A stretch of DNA of 64,000 nucleotides from Embiotoca jacksoni (lineage: Eukaryota > Chordata > Actinopteri > Embiotocidae), in NCBI GenBank assembly GCA_022577435.1, contig JAKOON010000019.1, positions 1,735,759-1,799,758 of the forward strand, read 5' to 3'. The notes under the pieces were generated by a model, which was not told the origin of the DNA, made no database searches, and worked only from the letters and a program-made list of their open reading frames with translations. Shown one piece after another: positions 24,601-37,301 of the stretch (its first letter is position 1; each line of letters opens with the position of its first letter). Made by a program: the position numbers and the translations under genes.

Positions 24601-27527
24601 GTAAAGCAGCGGAGGGTTTGGATGCTCAGCCTGACGGGATCAACCAGCACGGGAAACTGAATAGAAAACTAAGTTCTCTGATGTGTTAACAGCAGGTTAC
24701 TTTAGTTTATTATCCAGCTGGACACGCAGATGAATACGAGCACATATTAGCAGGGCCGGGTTGCAGACAATACACAAATTATATATTTTTATACTACACT
24801 TTGAGATATATTCATGTTTTTTTGCAGAAATCTTTTCAGAAACATCAGAGGTCAACTTTCCAAATGTTAAATGTTCATTGCTTAAGTCACACAGTAGTAC
24901 AAGAAAGCATCCAGATCACTAATCAGAATAGAAACTCAAAGACAGAAACTGTCCCGTTACTTATTCATGAAAATGTACCGAGCTTCAGTCACGTACATGA
25001 ACACACTCCATTCAGCCTCTATGGTTACGAGTGTTTGAGCAGAAGGTCAGGAAAAACAGAACCCCTTGTTCCTCCCTACTGTAACGGTCCTGGCACAGCT
25101 TTTAATTAACTGGCACGACGCCCGCCATACCAGGCATTTATTGGGCAGGAGGCCCCACGAGCATCCAAACAGATCATCATCAGGGGATCAGCGGGAGGAA
25201 TTCATTTTTCGGTGTTACATCGCACGGTGTCTTGCTCCTGTAATAAACCTCCTCGGTATACATTTTGGGAATTGCTGAGCTCCACCTCTAATCAGAGGAA
25301 GCAACTGGTGAGAACTTTGCTGAGGTTGTTGTCTGCACCAACAACCTGCAAGGTATTCACAACACCTTTATTGCTGCGGGCTCAACGGCAGATTATATTC
25401 ATACCTGGCACATAAATCACAGTTAACAGTTCATACTTCTGTCTTTATAGTGATATATGCCAGTAACTGTAAGGTCTGTGACTCATAAGGCAATTCATAA
25501 ACCATTTAGAATAATAGTTACTGTGGCTGCCATCACAACAACGTTTAAAGGTCGGTTTTAGTTTAGTTTTTTTTAATCCAGAAACTGACATGTTTCTGTG
25601 TTTTGGCTCTAAAAGTGAAGGATTCCTGCACTCGGCCCGATGTGGGAGTTAAGAATCTAAGCCAGGACCTGGCCGAGGAGAACTACCTTATCTCTCCTCG
25701 GAGTTTACTCTCTCAAACAAAACTCTTACAGTGCTGTAGTGTCCAACCACAGGTAGCATAATGAAATGCAAAGATTGCGTAATGCCGTCCACAAACGCAA
25801 GCTTTGGTCGATGCTGACGTGTTTGTCGATGCATTCATCATCTACCAAAACCACAGATTTGAGCGAAAACGTGTCTATACATATTCATCATCTGCTGTGA
25901 GTAGAGTTGGATGATGAGAGACTGAATGAGTCTGGATCTCATGGAAATCCCCGACCCGGGCTTCTACTACGAGAGGACGCAGCAAAAGAAACAGGCGGAG
26001 CCTCCTCTTTCTGTAAAGCAATTATCAATTAGACTTCATAAGCACTGCCAGACAAACACATAAAACAGCCCTGAGCAACCAGACGCTGTTTGTACTTTTG
26101 TGTTTTTGCAGGAGCCGGCTCACTAAAACAAGGTTTTGCTTGTTTGTGGAATGTTTTGGGGTTTCAGGTCCGACTGCATCGAAGTGGGATTAATCAGATC
26201 AGAAAACTAAAGCTAGTTCCTTCAAGTCACTGCACTGGAAAAAAAAACAACTGTTCACAAAGAAAAGAACAAGACTGTTGCGGTGCAGCATGCAAGATCC
26301 AACAAGATCTGCTGAGCTCAGCTATGGGAAGAAAAATGTCTCGTGTGAGTGTGAATCTTTTTTCTTTTTTTTACATGCTCACTATGTGTACGACTTGGAT
26401 CGTACTGAAGCTGCTGGCTTTGTGGGCATTGTTGTGTGCACAAAAACACCATCCTCTTCCTGCTCGTCCTGTGGAAGGCAGTCACAGTGCAGCACGTCAA
26501 CCCGCCATGTAACCTGAACACCAGGTGGGTGAGGACAGACACAGATTTCTTTTTCCACAGCAAACAAAGTTAGCCGCCGGTCAGAAGGCGAGCTGGAAGT
26601 CGGTCTGTTCAAACATCCCTCCAGTGAACAAACACGCCTGACAGCCCGGAAGAAGCACATGCAACTCTGAGATGTCACGTTAACTTTACCGCTCCCAAAC
26701 ATATAACTTCCCTCGGTAGCCATGCACTTCATTTTACTTATTCAATTTACAACTTTCATTTTCCTTCCCGTCAGGCAGCCGCTTATTTCATTCATGTCAG
26801 AGATCGGCTGGCACGCCTCGGGTGAGACGGAGAATTCATCAACTTTTAACGATATGTCGCTCATATGTTTTGGTTTTTGTGTGTTTTGTGCTGCGACAAT
26901 CACAAGAACACTGAAGGAAGCTGTGACGTCCACAAACGAACTGTCACCTGCTGGAATTGTAATGCGGTCGGGTCGAGCGTTTTAACTAACAATTCAACTG
27001 TAGGTCATTTATTTGATTATCACCGGTAAAAACGTGGTAATGCAAAAGAAAAACGGCCCGTTGCAAATTCCTGAGGTGATGTCTGGAAATTAGTTCTTTG
27101 ACCCAAAAAAACCACTCAAATCCAAATATAGAAATTTTACAGTAATATTAAGTTCTGTTATTAATTTACAGGAAGTGAGATTCAAACATCCCAAATGAAT
27201 ACAACCGCCAACAAGAACCTGTGAGCTCTTACCATGAGTATTTCCCTGCGGATGGGCCTGCCGTCCTGACTTGTGTCCTCCCTTGTGTCCACCCTGATGG
27301 CCAGCAAGACGTCCATCCAGTGCCAGGTCGAGTGCAGGTCCGAGCCCCAGGCTCTTCCCATTGGCGCCGGGGTCCTTCCTCTTCTTACCCTTCAACCAGC
27401 CCAAAGCTCGGCCCAGGGAGCGACTCCGCTTCTTCCGGCTCCGTTTGCTGTGCTTCTCATGGGAAAAAATGTCAACCACGTCCTGGGGGAGCAGTTCCCC
27501 GAACCCCAACGAGTCACGGTTTGACAT
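12665..27527 (-). CDS. nhsl3: NHS-like protein 3 (KIAA1522), large proline-rich adaptor
   Basis: Nance-Horan-family scaffold; relatives bind the WAVE/Abi actin machinery, and KIAA1522 is linked to migration and junctions. Coding exons in transcript order: 27527-27233 (exon to 27551), 17894-17751, 17601-17558 (44 nt), 17461-17332, 17091-16990, 16842-12665. Phases join exactly, giving 1630 aa if the last exon reads to the TGA at 12665. Family marks: YLEDLHTEALEGLKMMQQ, GSTFRP, KTVVGIPQHVQREMGLDRVG, RPRSLAVP, MSPQAAYMSKIIPNAVLPP, SDSSGWSNSESSETLVSD, SPSSGYSSQ, IPPHPKVHAP and VTPSLLQMV. The body is mostly proline-rich (PPPPP clusters, SH3/EVH1-type ligands). The first exon encodes a basic RSRKKRSRSLGRALGWLK segment, one of several alternative N-termini known in the family. 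Four 33-residue repeats are listed separately. A good donor (GTCAAAG|GTAAGA) at 12721/12720 may give a different C-terminus. Confidence 0.92.
13571..13970 (-). repeat. nhsl3: Four 99-bp (33-aa) in-frame repeats in nhsl3
   Basis: The motif GCCTCCTGG recurs at 13662, 13761, 13860 and 13959, a perfect 99-bp period. Each unit encodes QEAPSSPP-SEVSKPPAPE-TSPPPEEAQEPAPSP with few changes, so expansion is recent. The + strand and a second minus frame also stay open through the array. Confidence 0.95.
20902..20934. repeat. (TA)n microsatellite
   Basis: Alternating TA run inside the nhsl3 intron. Confidence 0.9.
21281..21400 (+). other. Exon-like block antisense to nhsl3
   Basis: A strong pyrimidine tract and acceptor (CTCTCTTGTTGTGCAG) precede this block, and a strong donor-like GTAAGA follows it. 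One frame is open from an ATG at 21285 and ends in TGA at 21393-21395; the other two frames have stops. An AATAAA-rich A tract follows near 21437-21455. It may be an antisense transcript's exon, a 3'-terminal exon, or a decayed A-tailed insertion. No protein was recognised. Confidence 0.25.
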
Positions 27528-30500
27528 ACCACCTCACACTGGAGCTACGCCCTGAGAGAAGAAGGTCAGAGAAGAGAGAGGAGGTAGAAGTCACATTTCA
27601 GTCTTCATTGAAGCACCAGAAGTGCTGCCACTAAAGAGAATAATTAAAGGAACACTCCAGATTGATTTTTAACCTTTTTTTATTATTATTATTATTAACG
27701 TGAGTAGAAGTTAAGGTTGCTTTAGGTCATCCATCCATCACAGAGAATTTAGACCAAAAAAAACACGTTGTTTTTTTTTCCCTTGTCAATTATCGTCATT
27801 GAGTGGAAGCAGAAAACCAACTACAACTATTCTGTTCATGGAAATCATTACATTCAATATTTGAAAGTTGGATTCGGCAGAGAAATCTTTTAACTGAAAC
27901 TGCCAGATTCACTGTTGTCACATAAAACCAGTATCCGATTATTGTCTGCCTTCCAGGTTTCACTTCCTGAAAATCAAAAGACAAAGTTCATTATTCTCTT
28001 GATTTTTCAGTCGTCGCTGCTTCAACTGAAAATGTATGGGACGCTCTGAGAAAAGCTCGACAGTTTGATCCATTCAACACTACAAATATACAACAAATAG
28101 ATCAGACATGCGTCCATAGTTATAAAGTCCCCTTTAGGTCACTCCATGTGCGCCGGTGTTTGTTGTTGTGTTTGTGAGTCTTGGTGGGCGCTGCTCATTC
28201 ATCCCACCCACTCCAGCCTGCACACACTTCCTCCTTCATCTAAACCAAACTTCACAGTTGTGCAGAGAAAGACTTGGCACCGCTCCCTTCATTCCATAAC
28301 ATGGAGTCATAAATCACAAAGCCGCACCCGTAAGCTCATGCACTCTTACATAGAGGCGCCGCAGCACGCTAGGAAACGCTGAAGAATACAGAAATAAACA
28401 ACCACCAATGTGCACGGAGGCACATGTTGAATGAACAGCGTCCACTCGCATGTCAACGTAGTATCTAATTCCTTTAACATGCTTCATTGTCTTCCTCTAT
28501 TTATTTTATTTTTTTTGTCATCGTCAATTGAGTGAGCTCATCGCCTTTCCTTCCTTCACTTCACTAAACTTCCCCACTCTGAGGCACATTTCCCAGCCTC
28601 ACTCCTGGGGATCGGCAGCTTACACTGGGCTTCTTCCAGCTGCGTACTTTATTAGATACTTATCTCCAAATCACAGGCTAAAAGTAGGAACGAGCTCTTA
28701 AGATGACAGGAGTCAGAGCTCATAAATAAGCAGACAAAAGACAGAGGGATGGTGGGAGCTGAGTTGAATTACGAATCGTGCTGTCGAGAAAGTTCATAAA
28801 AAGTTTCTGGCTGCTATGTTGCCTTTCAGTCATGCATGAAAAACACAGCCAACGGATTTTTAGTAACGTGTGAGTAATATTACCAAAACAATCTCTCAGT
28901 CTCTAGGAAGACTTTGCTTTCCCGTGGCGAGACATGAAACTAAACCACAGAAACCCATGTCATGTTCTCTGAGGATCACAGATGTGACTTTTCCAAACAG
29001 CCTCTCATTATCAAAGCCCTGCGCAGTGCAGAGAGGGAGTCGTGATGAGAGCTACGAGGACTCTGGTTTGGATGCATCATATATGGAAAATCCTCCAGCA
29101 GATGTGCCCTTCCTAAAGCCAGATGCCTGAAACGCTGTAAACGGGTCATAAACAAAACAGGTTTTTTTTTTTTAACCTTCAGTCAAATCTCAAAAGTTGA
29201 ATTCTCACCGATGGAGTAAAAATTAGATAAAAAATACAGACACAGAATGCCGGTTTACACCCGACTCAAACTAATGCAGTCTAATACAACAGTCCTGCAG
29301 ACCCACTTTATGAAGTTGGTGAAAACTTTTCTGCCTTATGTGCCAGATCAACGGGTGCAAACTTTGAGTTCTGGTAACACACAATAAATGAATCATTCAT
29401 TGTTTTTAATCGAGCATTTTATCAGGCTAATTGTTAATTACACAAAGAGCACAGTTAAGGCTGATGGGAACATCACTCGTTTAGCAGACTAAAGTTTAGA
29501 CCTGGTGATGACAGTACAGATTAAAATTCTAGGGATTCGTCCTGAAGGAGACCGTGACTGTAGATTTCATCCTGGGAGAACATACGTGGCGCTCCAACCG
29601 CTCGTCGTAGAGTCATTTCTCTCACTGATGCTGCAAGTACAGAAAAATAATGGAGTGAAATCTGGTTCTGGCCACAGAAAGAGAGAAAGAGAAGTTTACA
29701 ACTCATGTCAGGAGTATGCAGCTCAATCCGACAGGCTTACGATCAGTACTTGAAGGACCTGAAAGCTATTGTAAACTTTATACATTTGTGGGCGTTTTAA
29801 AAGTAGTTTGTTGTCTTAATATAGACAAGCTGAACTTGTTATGCACTGCAGAAGAGCTGGCATCGTGTGTGGGGGGGGACAGATGTCCCGTAGGGACTGA
29901 TTTGTAGTGAAAGGCCATTAACAAGAGAGAGTATCCATCTTACCAGAGGAAAGCAGCAGGCCTCTTCCTGCACTAAACCCCGTGTTTCTCCTGCTCCAAA
30001 TTACAGTCATTGAGCATGACTCCAATCCGCGCATCTGCACTGGCTAAAGTCACCAATAATCAGTCGGCCCTCTCGGGAGCAGAAGGTCTGGTTCAGTCAT
30101 GTACCGCCCGAGGGCTGCTGGGAGAGCAACAACTCCTCGGATTACCTGCATCACGGCGGGACCGGAGCGACGCTAAGAACTCTGGGATGTGGTGGAGACC
30201 ACCCAGCCGACGGCCGTCTGCGTCCTCCGGTCACGAGCGGTTGACTCATGCCACCGTTGCTGTGGTTACACAAAACAACCTGCAATTTTCAGTTTTGCAA
30301 ACAAATTTAATGAGATGACGCACACAGTGGAGTGTCCTCTAGAACTCTCTGAACAACATTTTCTTTCGTTGGATAAGGTTGGTTTTTTTACTTTTACAAA
30401 TTGTCTGAAGATTTATGAAATGGTTATTTATATAAAAAGTTACTGTCACAATCAATTCCCTTGCAAATCACAATTTACTTCCAAAACTAAAGCTCAAAAT

Positions 30501-31664
30501 CCTAATTACAAGCTGCTTCATTGCCCCAACAACTACTTCACCCCTCACCACATCTCTCACTGTAGAAAAGTTGATCCACAAACTATCTAACATCTGATCA
30601 TTAGTGGGGATTTATAGCAGAATCTGGTTTACAAACTGCCGTCTCCCTCCGTCTCTGTCACACTAAACCCGCTGTGGTTTCCAGCCGAGCTTCAGTGCTG
30701 CCGCAGCAGGCATGTGTTCCAACATGCTGTTTACTTATCCTTCACAAAAGACACCCGGCTTCACATCGGACAAGAGATACCGCTCCAACACGGCAAACCT
30801 CAACACGGTGTGTCAATACCTGCAGCACTGACTGACGATGCTGCATCGACAGCCGTGTGTACACATCAGCATGAAGCAGATCATAATAGTTTACAGACTG
30901 GATTGTTTTTCGATGATGTACTTCTGAGCGCTTTATGTTATACGAGCTGCAGGACATGAATTCCAGAGCAGATCTGGTCTTCCCTCCACTCTTACACGGG
31001 TAGGTGAAAAAAGTAAAAGCAACGTAAAGCACTGACACCTGCAGGAAAGGTTTCTGTGCAAATCCAGGATAATACGACGCGGATCTCCGTGTGACACTGA
31101 GCTCTGCTGTACCTTTCGTTGACAAGCCAGTGAGGAAGGAAAGAGGGAAAGCCAGTCGTTGTTAGATCCGAAAACCATCTAAAGTCCAAGTAGCTTAAGT
31201 GTACACACCCTGAACAGAGTCAAAGCAGAATTGCAAATACTTCTCAGTATTTGTTTTGAGTGCAGTGCCTTCAAGGTGGGATTTACACTTTTGGACAATT
31301 CAGAGAAGTAAAATAACTCTCTTTCTGGGGGCTGATACCGATACTGTTTCTCGTGAACCGTGCAGTCTCTGAACTTTTTGATCCACCCTGGTATCTGGAG
31401 AATAAAGCCTGTCAGCAAATATACTGGGCTCAACATCAGACTCCTATTCGATTGCAACGGGAACCAAACTGCACTCAAGGGGTGAAAAATGAGGTCCAAA
31501 CATTTCATATTTCATAGAAAGGAGATTAAAACAATAAAATCAATAGTTCAAAAACAACTCCAGACGCTCGCCAAAACTTAAGCTGAACTCACACTATACT
31601 TACTTTAAACTCAAGTGTGTCTATATGAGAAGAAAAAAGCTTCACAGGAAGTAACATGGGGGTT

Positions 31665-31691
31665 GAGGGAGGGAGGGGGTGGGGGGGGGGT
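31665..31691 (+). repeat. G-rich run with quadruplex potential
   Basis: Closely spaced runs of three or more G (GGGAGGGAGGGGGTGGG and onward) inside the nhsl3 intron. Confidence 0.6.
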
Positions 31692-32730
31692 ACTGTAGCT
31701 TCTGACTGCAGTGAGTCACATAGGGAAGCTTGCGGAGCAGACTCATGGGGATAAAGCAAAGCCAAGAGGGAGTGGCAGAGATACAGACAGACACCTTTGT
31801 TTAAATTAGAAGTGGCTGAGTTTAACCAGCAAGACGTTCACATCTATACCTGAGCTGTTGGCTTCACCTGCCATGACTGACTGGAGTTAGTCTGCACAGG
31901 AGGGAGGAAATAACACATTAGAAAGGTTAATATTCTCTTGTGAGCGGTGGGGAAGGATGAGTTGGATCAGCTCCAGTCGTCCTGCAGAGACCGGTCACTT
32001 AAAGTAACAGCCAATTTGGAAAATAACAGCTTCTGTGCTTTTCAGTGACTTTAACTACAATAACAAGTGTTTAGCGGTGTGAAAACTGGTGTTACTGTGC
32101 AGCACCGGCAGGCATCAGTCAGGGCGTTGGCTGTCTTCTCTGGGCATTTTCAAACAAAGGAGTAGCACTGCTACTCAAGAGAAGACTTAAGCAACCTTGT
32201 CTGAACTGGAACTGGAAAGCAAACACTGAAGGTACAAGATGTGCATGTTGATGGATGGCGGTGCTACTAAGAGTCAAACTGGAAACACCTCCAACAACTG
32301 AAACCAGGGACAGTCTGTGAGACGGGATGAGACGAACTCAGCGGGAGTCATTAGGCATCGATGAAAGATTTCAACGCCGGATAGGAAGTGTCTTTCTTTT
32401 TCAGAGTCGACTTGACAAAGAAGGTTAGAATAAAAACAAATAGCTCAAAGAATTCAATTCAGGAACCAGAGTCTGCGCAGCCGCAAATTTCCTACAGTTT
32501 GGTTTCCTACCAACATATCAGCATAAACACACAGTGGCGAAGGCCTTGGAGCACAAGATAATCCCTTACTGACATTATGTGGTCCCTTTGTTTGCTGCAG
32601 AAAGGATAGAGTTTCAGAAAAAGAGCATGTAGGTAATAACAGTGATAAAAAATAAAACACGACGACGCGGCGAGACAATAAAAACACAAATAAACCAAAA
32701 CGCTACGAGGGTCAGCGAGGTGGAGACGCT

Positions 32731-32732
<2 letters not shown>

Positions 32733-32775
<43 letters not shown>
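32733..32775. repeat. (GT)n microsatellite
   Basis: Pure GT run. A complementary CA run lies at 32953-32971, so the pair could fold back. Confidence 0.95.
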
Positions 32776-32776
<1 letters not shown>

Positions 32777-32952
32777 CATGTAGAGATCTGTGGATGGAGA
32801 AATGCAAGTTGGCGTGCTGCGAGGTCGCTGGAGCCATGCAGCAGCTTGTCTGGTAACAGCAGCAGCTGCATTCCTGAGAGATTGATAATTACTGACTGAG
32901 GAACTCTTCTTTCCAAATGTGCTTCCCCCCCTCCGCCCCCACCCCCACCCCA

Positions 32953-32971
32953 AACACACACACACACACAC
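32953..32971. repeat. (CA)n microsatellite
   Basis: Short CA run preceded by a C-rich tract; partner of the GT array at 32733-32775. Confidence 0.85.
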
Positions 32972-35176
32972 CTCCACCCTTTCTCTTGTTCTGACCGCGC
33001 CATGAAGGGGAAAATGGATAATAGCTGGCACATGGGAGTCATTTTGAGATAATATCATAATATGCGGCTGTGCAGTGCCTGAGATTATTGTTCACTGTGT
33101 ACGCATCATATTTTACCTCTGAGGAACCAGGACAGATACGATCCGCTCAAATGGAAGTACAACCGACATGCCTTCAGTTACGTTGTACAGTCGTGGTGTT
33201 TAAATACGGCCGCAACTAACGTGTTTCTATTATGGTCTTGATTAATCGATTGGCCGTCTGGTCTTTACAATGTCGGGAACGGTGGAACCTTAAATGTTTT
33301 GTTTTGTCCACCACAGAAACCAGAATATATTCACATTTCGAAGCTGGAATCAGAGAATTCAAAATGATTAATCGTTTATTTAAAAAAGTTGGTGATTATT
33401 TTTCTGTCAATCAACTAATCATTTAACCAACCAACAGGATTTTTTTTTTAAAAGATTTATTTTCAGAGATGCCGGTCAGCTGAGACAGTGGCAGCAAAGT
33501 GTGTTGTTTGCTTTGCTTTCAGGAGTTGCCGGGGGTCTCAGTCTGGACGGCAGCTAAGGACCCCTGAACTGACAGGTCAGACCCCGAGAAAAAAAAAGAA
33601 AAGAAAAGAAAAAGAGACTGTTGTTCAGCCGGTTCACAGAGAAAGCAAACACAGCTGGACAGTCAGCTTTAAAAATACATCCTGGCATCTCGGTGTCTCT
33701 GTTCAAGACCTAGTCAAAACAATAATCTTTCAGTCCGGCAGTCAAAGAAAAATGTAGTGAGGGAATAAACCCGTCCGGAGTTCAGACCAGAACTTGTGTG
33801 AACTCTCAGGTGGAGAGAAAAATCCAGGCTGTTCTTCATTCACACACCAACTTGTTCATGCCCCCCCCCCCCAAAAGAGACCCTGATTACATTTTTCCAA
33901 ACTGTTGATTAGGACGAGTTACTCATCACTGATCCCCTTTGATTCCCAACAGCACTTATGACCCAGACGTTTCCTCTTCTGCGTGACACATTCAGTGTTC
34001 ACACATAATCATGCATCTTGGTTGCAACACCGATTGTCCCGCCCGTCGCCCTTCTTTGACCGGCAGCTTTCCTCCACGGCTTTGGGTCACAGGTGAACAC
34101 AGCAAACAACCGACACGTCAAACCTACCTGGCTGCATTTCCCAAGAAACACAAAAGCAGTTTCAGGTTTTTCTCCCCATCAAATCCTCATCCTGTCCTAT
34201 TCCTCATCTCTCACTGCCTCTCTGTCTTAATGTCTATCTTCCTCTGAGTGTCAGGGCTCGACTCGGCCATACCTGCACTGCTTACATAACACACCTGTAA
34301 TCTCTATTGGGTACAAGCCCTGGCATGGCTGGCTGACGAAGAAGGAGCACCAGTATGCAACACACCCTTTCTAAACAAATGGCTGTGTCGGCCTCACCTA
34401 GCCGAGGGTGCAAGAGATAAACCTGAAGCCATGGAAGTGAAAGAATAAAAAACACAGCGTCCGCCAACTGAACGTTCTGCAGAGTTTTCAGAAAAGTTTT
34501 GATTTGGAGCTCTCGGCCCGTCTAAAGTCCAGACGGGGGCGGAGGGGTCTCCTGAAGGGGTCCCGGGGCGGTCCCGTTATCTCCCTCAGGTTAATCAACA
34601 AGCAGTCAGTCCACATATGATGACCTGCACATGGACAGTCAATGACGAGCATAGATTAGGTGTCAGAGCACCATGCTGGGTCAGTGACGGGAAACAACAC
34701 AATAGTCTTCATTGTCACGAGCTCCATAGTTGCGAGATGCACTGCAGGTTTTAGATTACCTGCTGAGGATCCCTCAAGGCCAAACTAAGCAAATCTCCCA
34801 CACCTAGTTTTCCATACATGCCTCACTTTATTTCTTATGGTTCTGACATGTAGCCTCTTTTTTGTGGAGGTTAACTTCCAGGACAAACTTACATATTTGT
34901 TTACATCAAAAAGCAACTGCAACAGAATAATCAGACATTATGATGCAACAACTTAAATTAAAATGAACTTTTGTCTGCAGCTTTAAAACGCGATCGATCA
35001 CGGGATTTATTTATGTATTTATTTTACTATTTGAACTTTTGAGGAAGAACACTAAACTATTTCTTACTCGTTTGTCAAGTCAAAGTAAAGTTTGGCAAAA
35101 TTCGCAATTGGTTGAGGATGTCGTTTTTCCGTTTAAACTCAAGACAACGACAAACACAAAAACAGGTTAATCGTAC

Positions 35177-35520
35177 CTTGTGAAACTAAAGATCCAGATG
35201 ATCCGGTGGGTTCAGCCACTCTCCATTTGAAGCGTCTCTGCTGCGTCCTTCCAAATCCAAACTTTCACCGTCCGAAGGAAAACTTCAGGTGAACCATTTC
35301 CGTGAAGAAAAAAAAGAAAAGAAGCGCACTTCAGGAAACAACTGGTTTGTTTTGTGACCGCTGGTGAAGCTCCGGTTGGTTGGAGGTCTGCTTCAGGGTC
35401 TCCTCCGCTGTCAGTCCCGTCCGTCTCCAGACTAAAGTGAAGTTTGGGGGGGGGGGGGGATGACGACCGAGTGGCGCAGCCGTCGACCTGTGGTCCCACC
35501 TGAAGGAGGCTGGACGCGCG
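35177..35520 (-). other. nhsl3: Probable nhsl3 5'UTR exon and promoter
   Basis: On the minus strand a good donor (TTTCACAAG|GTACG) lies at 35177/35176. The sequence upstream is rich in CpG and G/C (near 35400-35520), including a G run at 35448-35459. It joins to the acceptor at 27552 in front of the first ATG. The 5' edge is a guess; the minus-strand open frame here has no recognised product. Confidence 0.55.
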
Positions 35521-36889
35521 CAGGTGAGAGCAGGAGGCTGAGGGCGGTGTTACGAGGACATCTAGTGGTGGGACAGCGAAACGACAAGTAACACGAGGCA
35601 GGTGAGGAGCATCGGAAATGTTGTCAATACTTTAATAAAGAACAAAAGAAGTCTCAAAGTAATATATTCTTGTTTTGAAACTTGCAAATGAAACTCAACC
35701 ACCTGTTTTTCCTCTGGATATTCTCAGTGACCCACATACACTGGTCAGACACACTATCAAAAGCACCGACAGGTGAAGTGAATAACACTGATTACCGTTA
35801 AGAGGTGGGACATATCAGGCAGGAAGTGGTCAGTCAGTTTGGCAGATCATGTGTTGGAAGCAGGAAAAATAGACAAGTGTGAGGATCCAAACTGATATCT
35901 AAGAGCATCTCCAAAATGGTCCTGTGGTTAGGTTACCTACCAAAAGTCCAAGGAAGGACAACCGGTGCACAGGCGACAGGGTCCAAACACACTTCAGTGT
36001 TTTCAATGTTAGTCTGAAAAATAAAAATAAAAAAATAGTACAAAAAACTTGCAACATGCATATCACAGAGGAGAAAATGAACTATATGCAGAGATGCCAT
36101 TGTCCTGTGAAAAACATGTTTCCTGACAACATCAGGTCATTTAATGTTGAGTTTCAGGATTGGGTGTTACTGAATTGTTAATTTAGCAAACATTTGTAAC
36201 ATTACCATTTATGGGTGACAATAGCAGAGTTGCCATAGATGATTTAATCACATTAAAGGCACTTTGTATACGTGTATATTTACAGATCGCCTGATTAGAT
36301 ACTCTAACTGTATTTAAATGTGTTGCTAATGTGGAATTTGGGGTATTAAATGATCCAAAATAAATTTACCTTCTTCCTTCAAGATGCACACGTCTCTCTT
36401 GAGAATTGAGCTCCACATGAAGTCCTAAGTAAAGTATCCTGCAGTGTGTGTTTGTTTCCATCTATTTATCAATGGCAAATCTGGTAGGCAGCATGCAAAA
36501 CCCCTTAAACAAATATCGTATATGAACCATGCAAACTTCACGGGCAGCTGAGGTCAACGCTGGAGGAAGCTGTATTAATAGAAGAGCATGCATGGACCTG
36601 CTCGTGTTGCCACCACCTGGTTCAGTAGCGTGAGGCCGGATGTTTTTGCTAGAAAGTTGAGCAAAGTTTGCTCTCAAATAGCTTTCAGCCATGATGTCAC
36701 TGCCTTCGTAGAGGCACATAAAAGCAGGCTGTGTAAATATATCTCTCGGTGGCACCCGGGCCGGTCCAGACATGTGCAGGCTGTTGCATCCGGAGCATGT
36801 AGGCCACCCTGCTCTCAGCGCTGACATAGTTTGTGGTCCCTTGCGGGGGTGTGAGTGAGTCTTAGATAGAGTTTCCCCCCCCGTCCCTC
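35521..36889. other. Spacer between the divergent nhsl3 and sync 5' ends
   Basis: No gene is supported. Both neighbours point away from this interval, so it should hold their promoters. The 201-aa minus-strand frame at 36462-37067 overlaps the probable sync leader and matches nothing I know. Confidence 0.55.
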
Positions 36890-37028
36890 CAGTGTTATTA
36901 ATAAACAGAAAGTGTGCGTCTGTTTTCCTGCAGACAGACAGACAGACACTCTGACATCGCACAGCTCTCCTTAAAGCCAGAAGACGACTGTGTTCATCGC
37001 TGTCTGAACATCTGTCAACTCCAAACAA
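36890..37028 (+). other. sync: Probable sync 5'UTR exon
   Basis: Ends in a consensus donor (CAAACAAA|GTAAGT, 37028/37029) 273 bp before the sync ATG. It contains a CAGACAGACAGA repeat. The left edge is not defined by the sequence. Confidence 0.5.
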
Positions 37029-37301
37029 AGTAAGTAGAAATATATGTTGATATAAGCTGTTACTCATTAGTAGAAGTTTTTTAGGTCCTCCTGTGTTTGA
37101 CTTCTCGGATTGCCCCTTTTTAACTGTTAGCAGATATCAGAACAGTAAATGTCTGTTTTACAAAACAACCTATGAAGGGCTGATTAGATTAGAGTCTCTT
37201 CAAACCACGATCTAATCAGTCATTGATGATTAATGGTTGATTAATGGCAGCCAACTTGTTTTCTCAGTTTCTTTCCTCCCTAGCTCACCTCTAAGCTCAT
37301 C

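Larger units (their letters stand above)
17895..27232 (-). other. nhsl3: Long nhsl3 intron (9.3 kb)
   Basis: Lies between the first coding exon (27233) and the second (17894). No further nhsl3 exon was found on the minus strand, although other alternative first exons are expected in this family and may hide here. Contents: A/T-rich unique sequence, an AT array (20902-20934), short A-runs, and one exon-like block on the opposite strand at 21281-21400. Open frames around 22367-22735, 23000-23300 and 26090-26730 have no recognisable protein, splice context or codon bias and are treated as chance. Confidence 0.75.
27552..35176 (-). other. nhsl3: nhsl3 5' intron (7.6 kb)
   Basis: Lies between the 5'UTR exon at 35177 and the acceptor of the first coding exon (TTCTCTCAG at 27552). 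No coding exon is supported. It contains a GT array and a CA array about 180 bp apart, a G-rich run near 31665-31691 and a C-run at 33860-33872. A + strand frame ending at 29130 looks mildly protein-like (see findings). Confidence 0.6.

Noticed and set aside
26090..26732. Overlapping frames of 79-140 aa on both strands in the nhsl3 intron
   Set aside because: No family resemblance and several frames open at once, as expected from a stop-poor stretch.
36462..37067. 201-aa minus frame upstream of sync
   Set aside because: No recognisable domain, no splice logic, overlaps the probable sync leader on the other strand.
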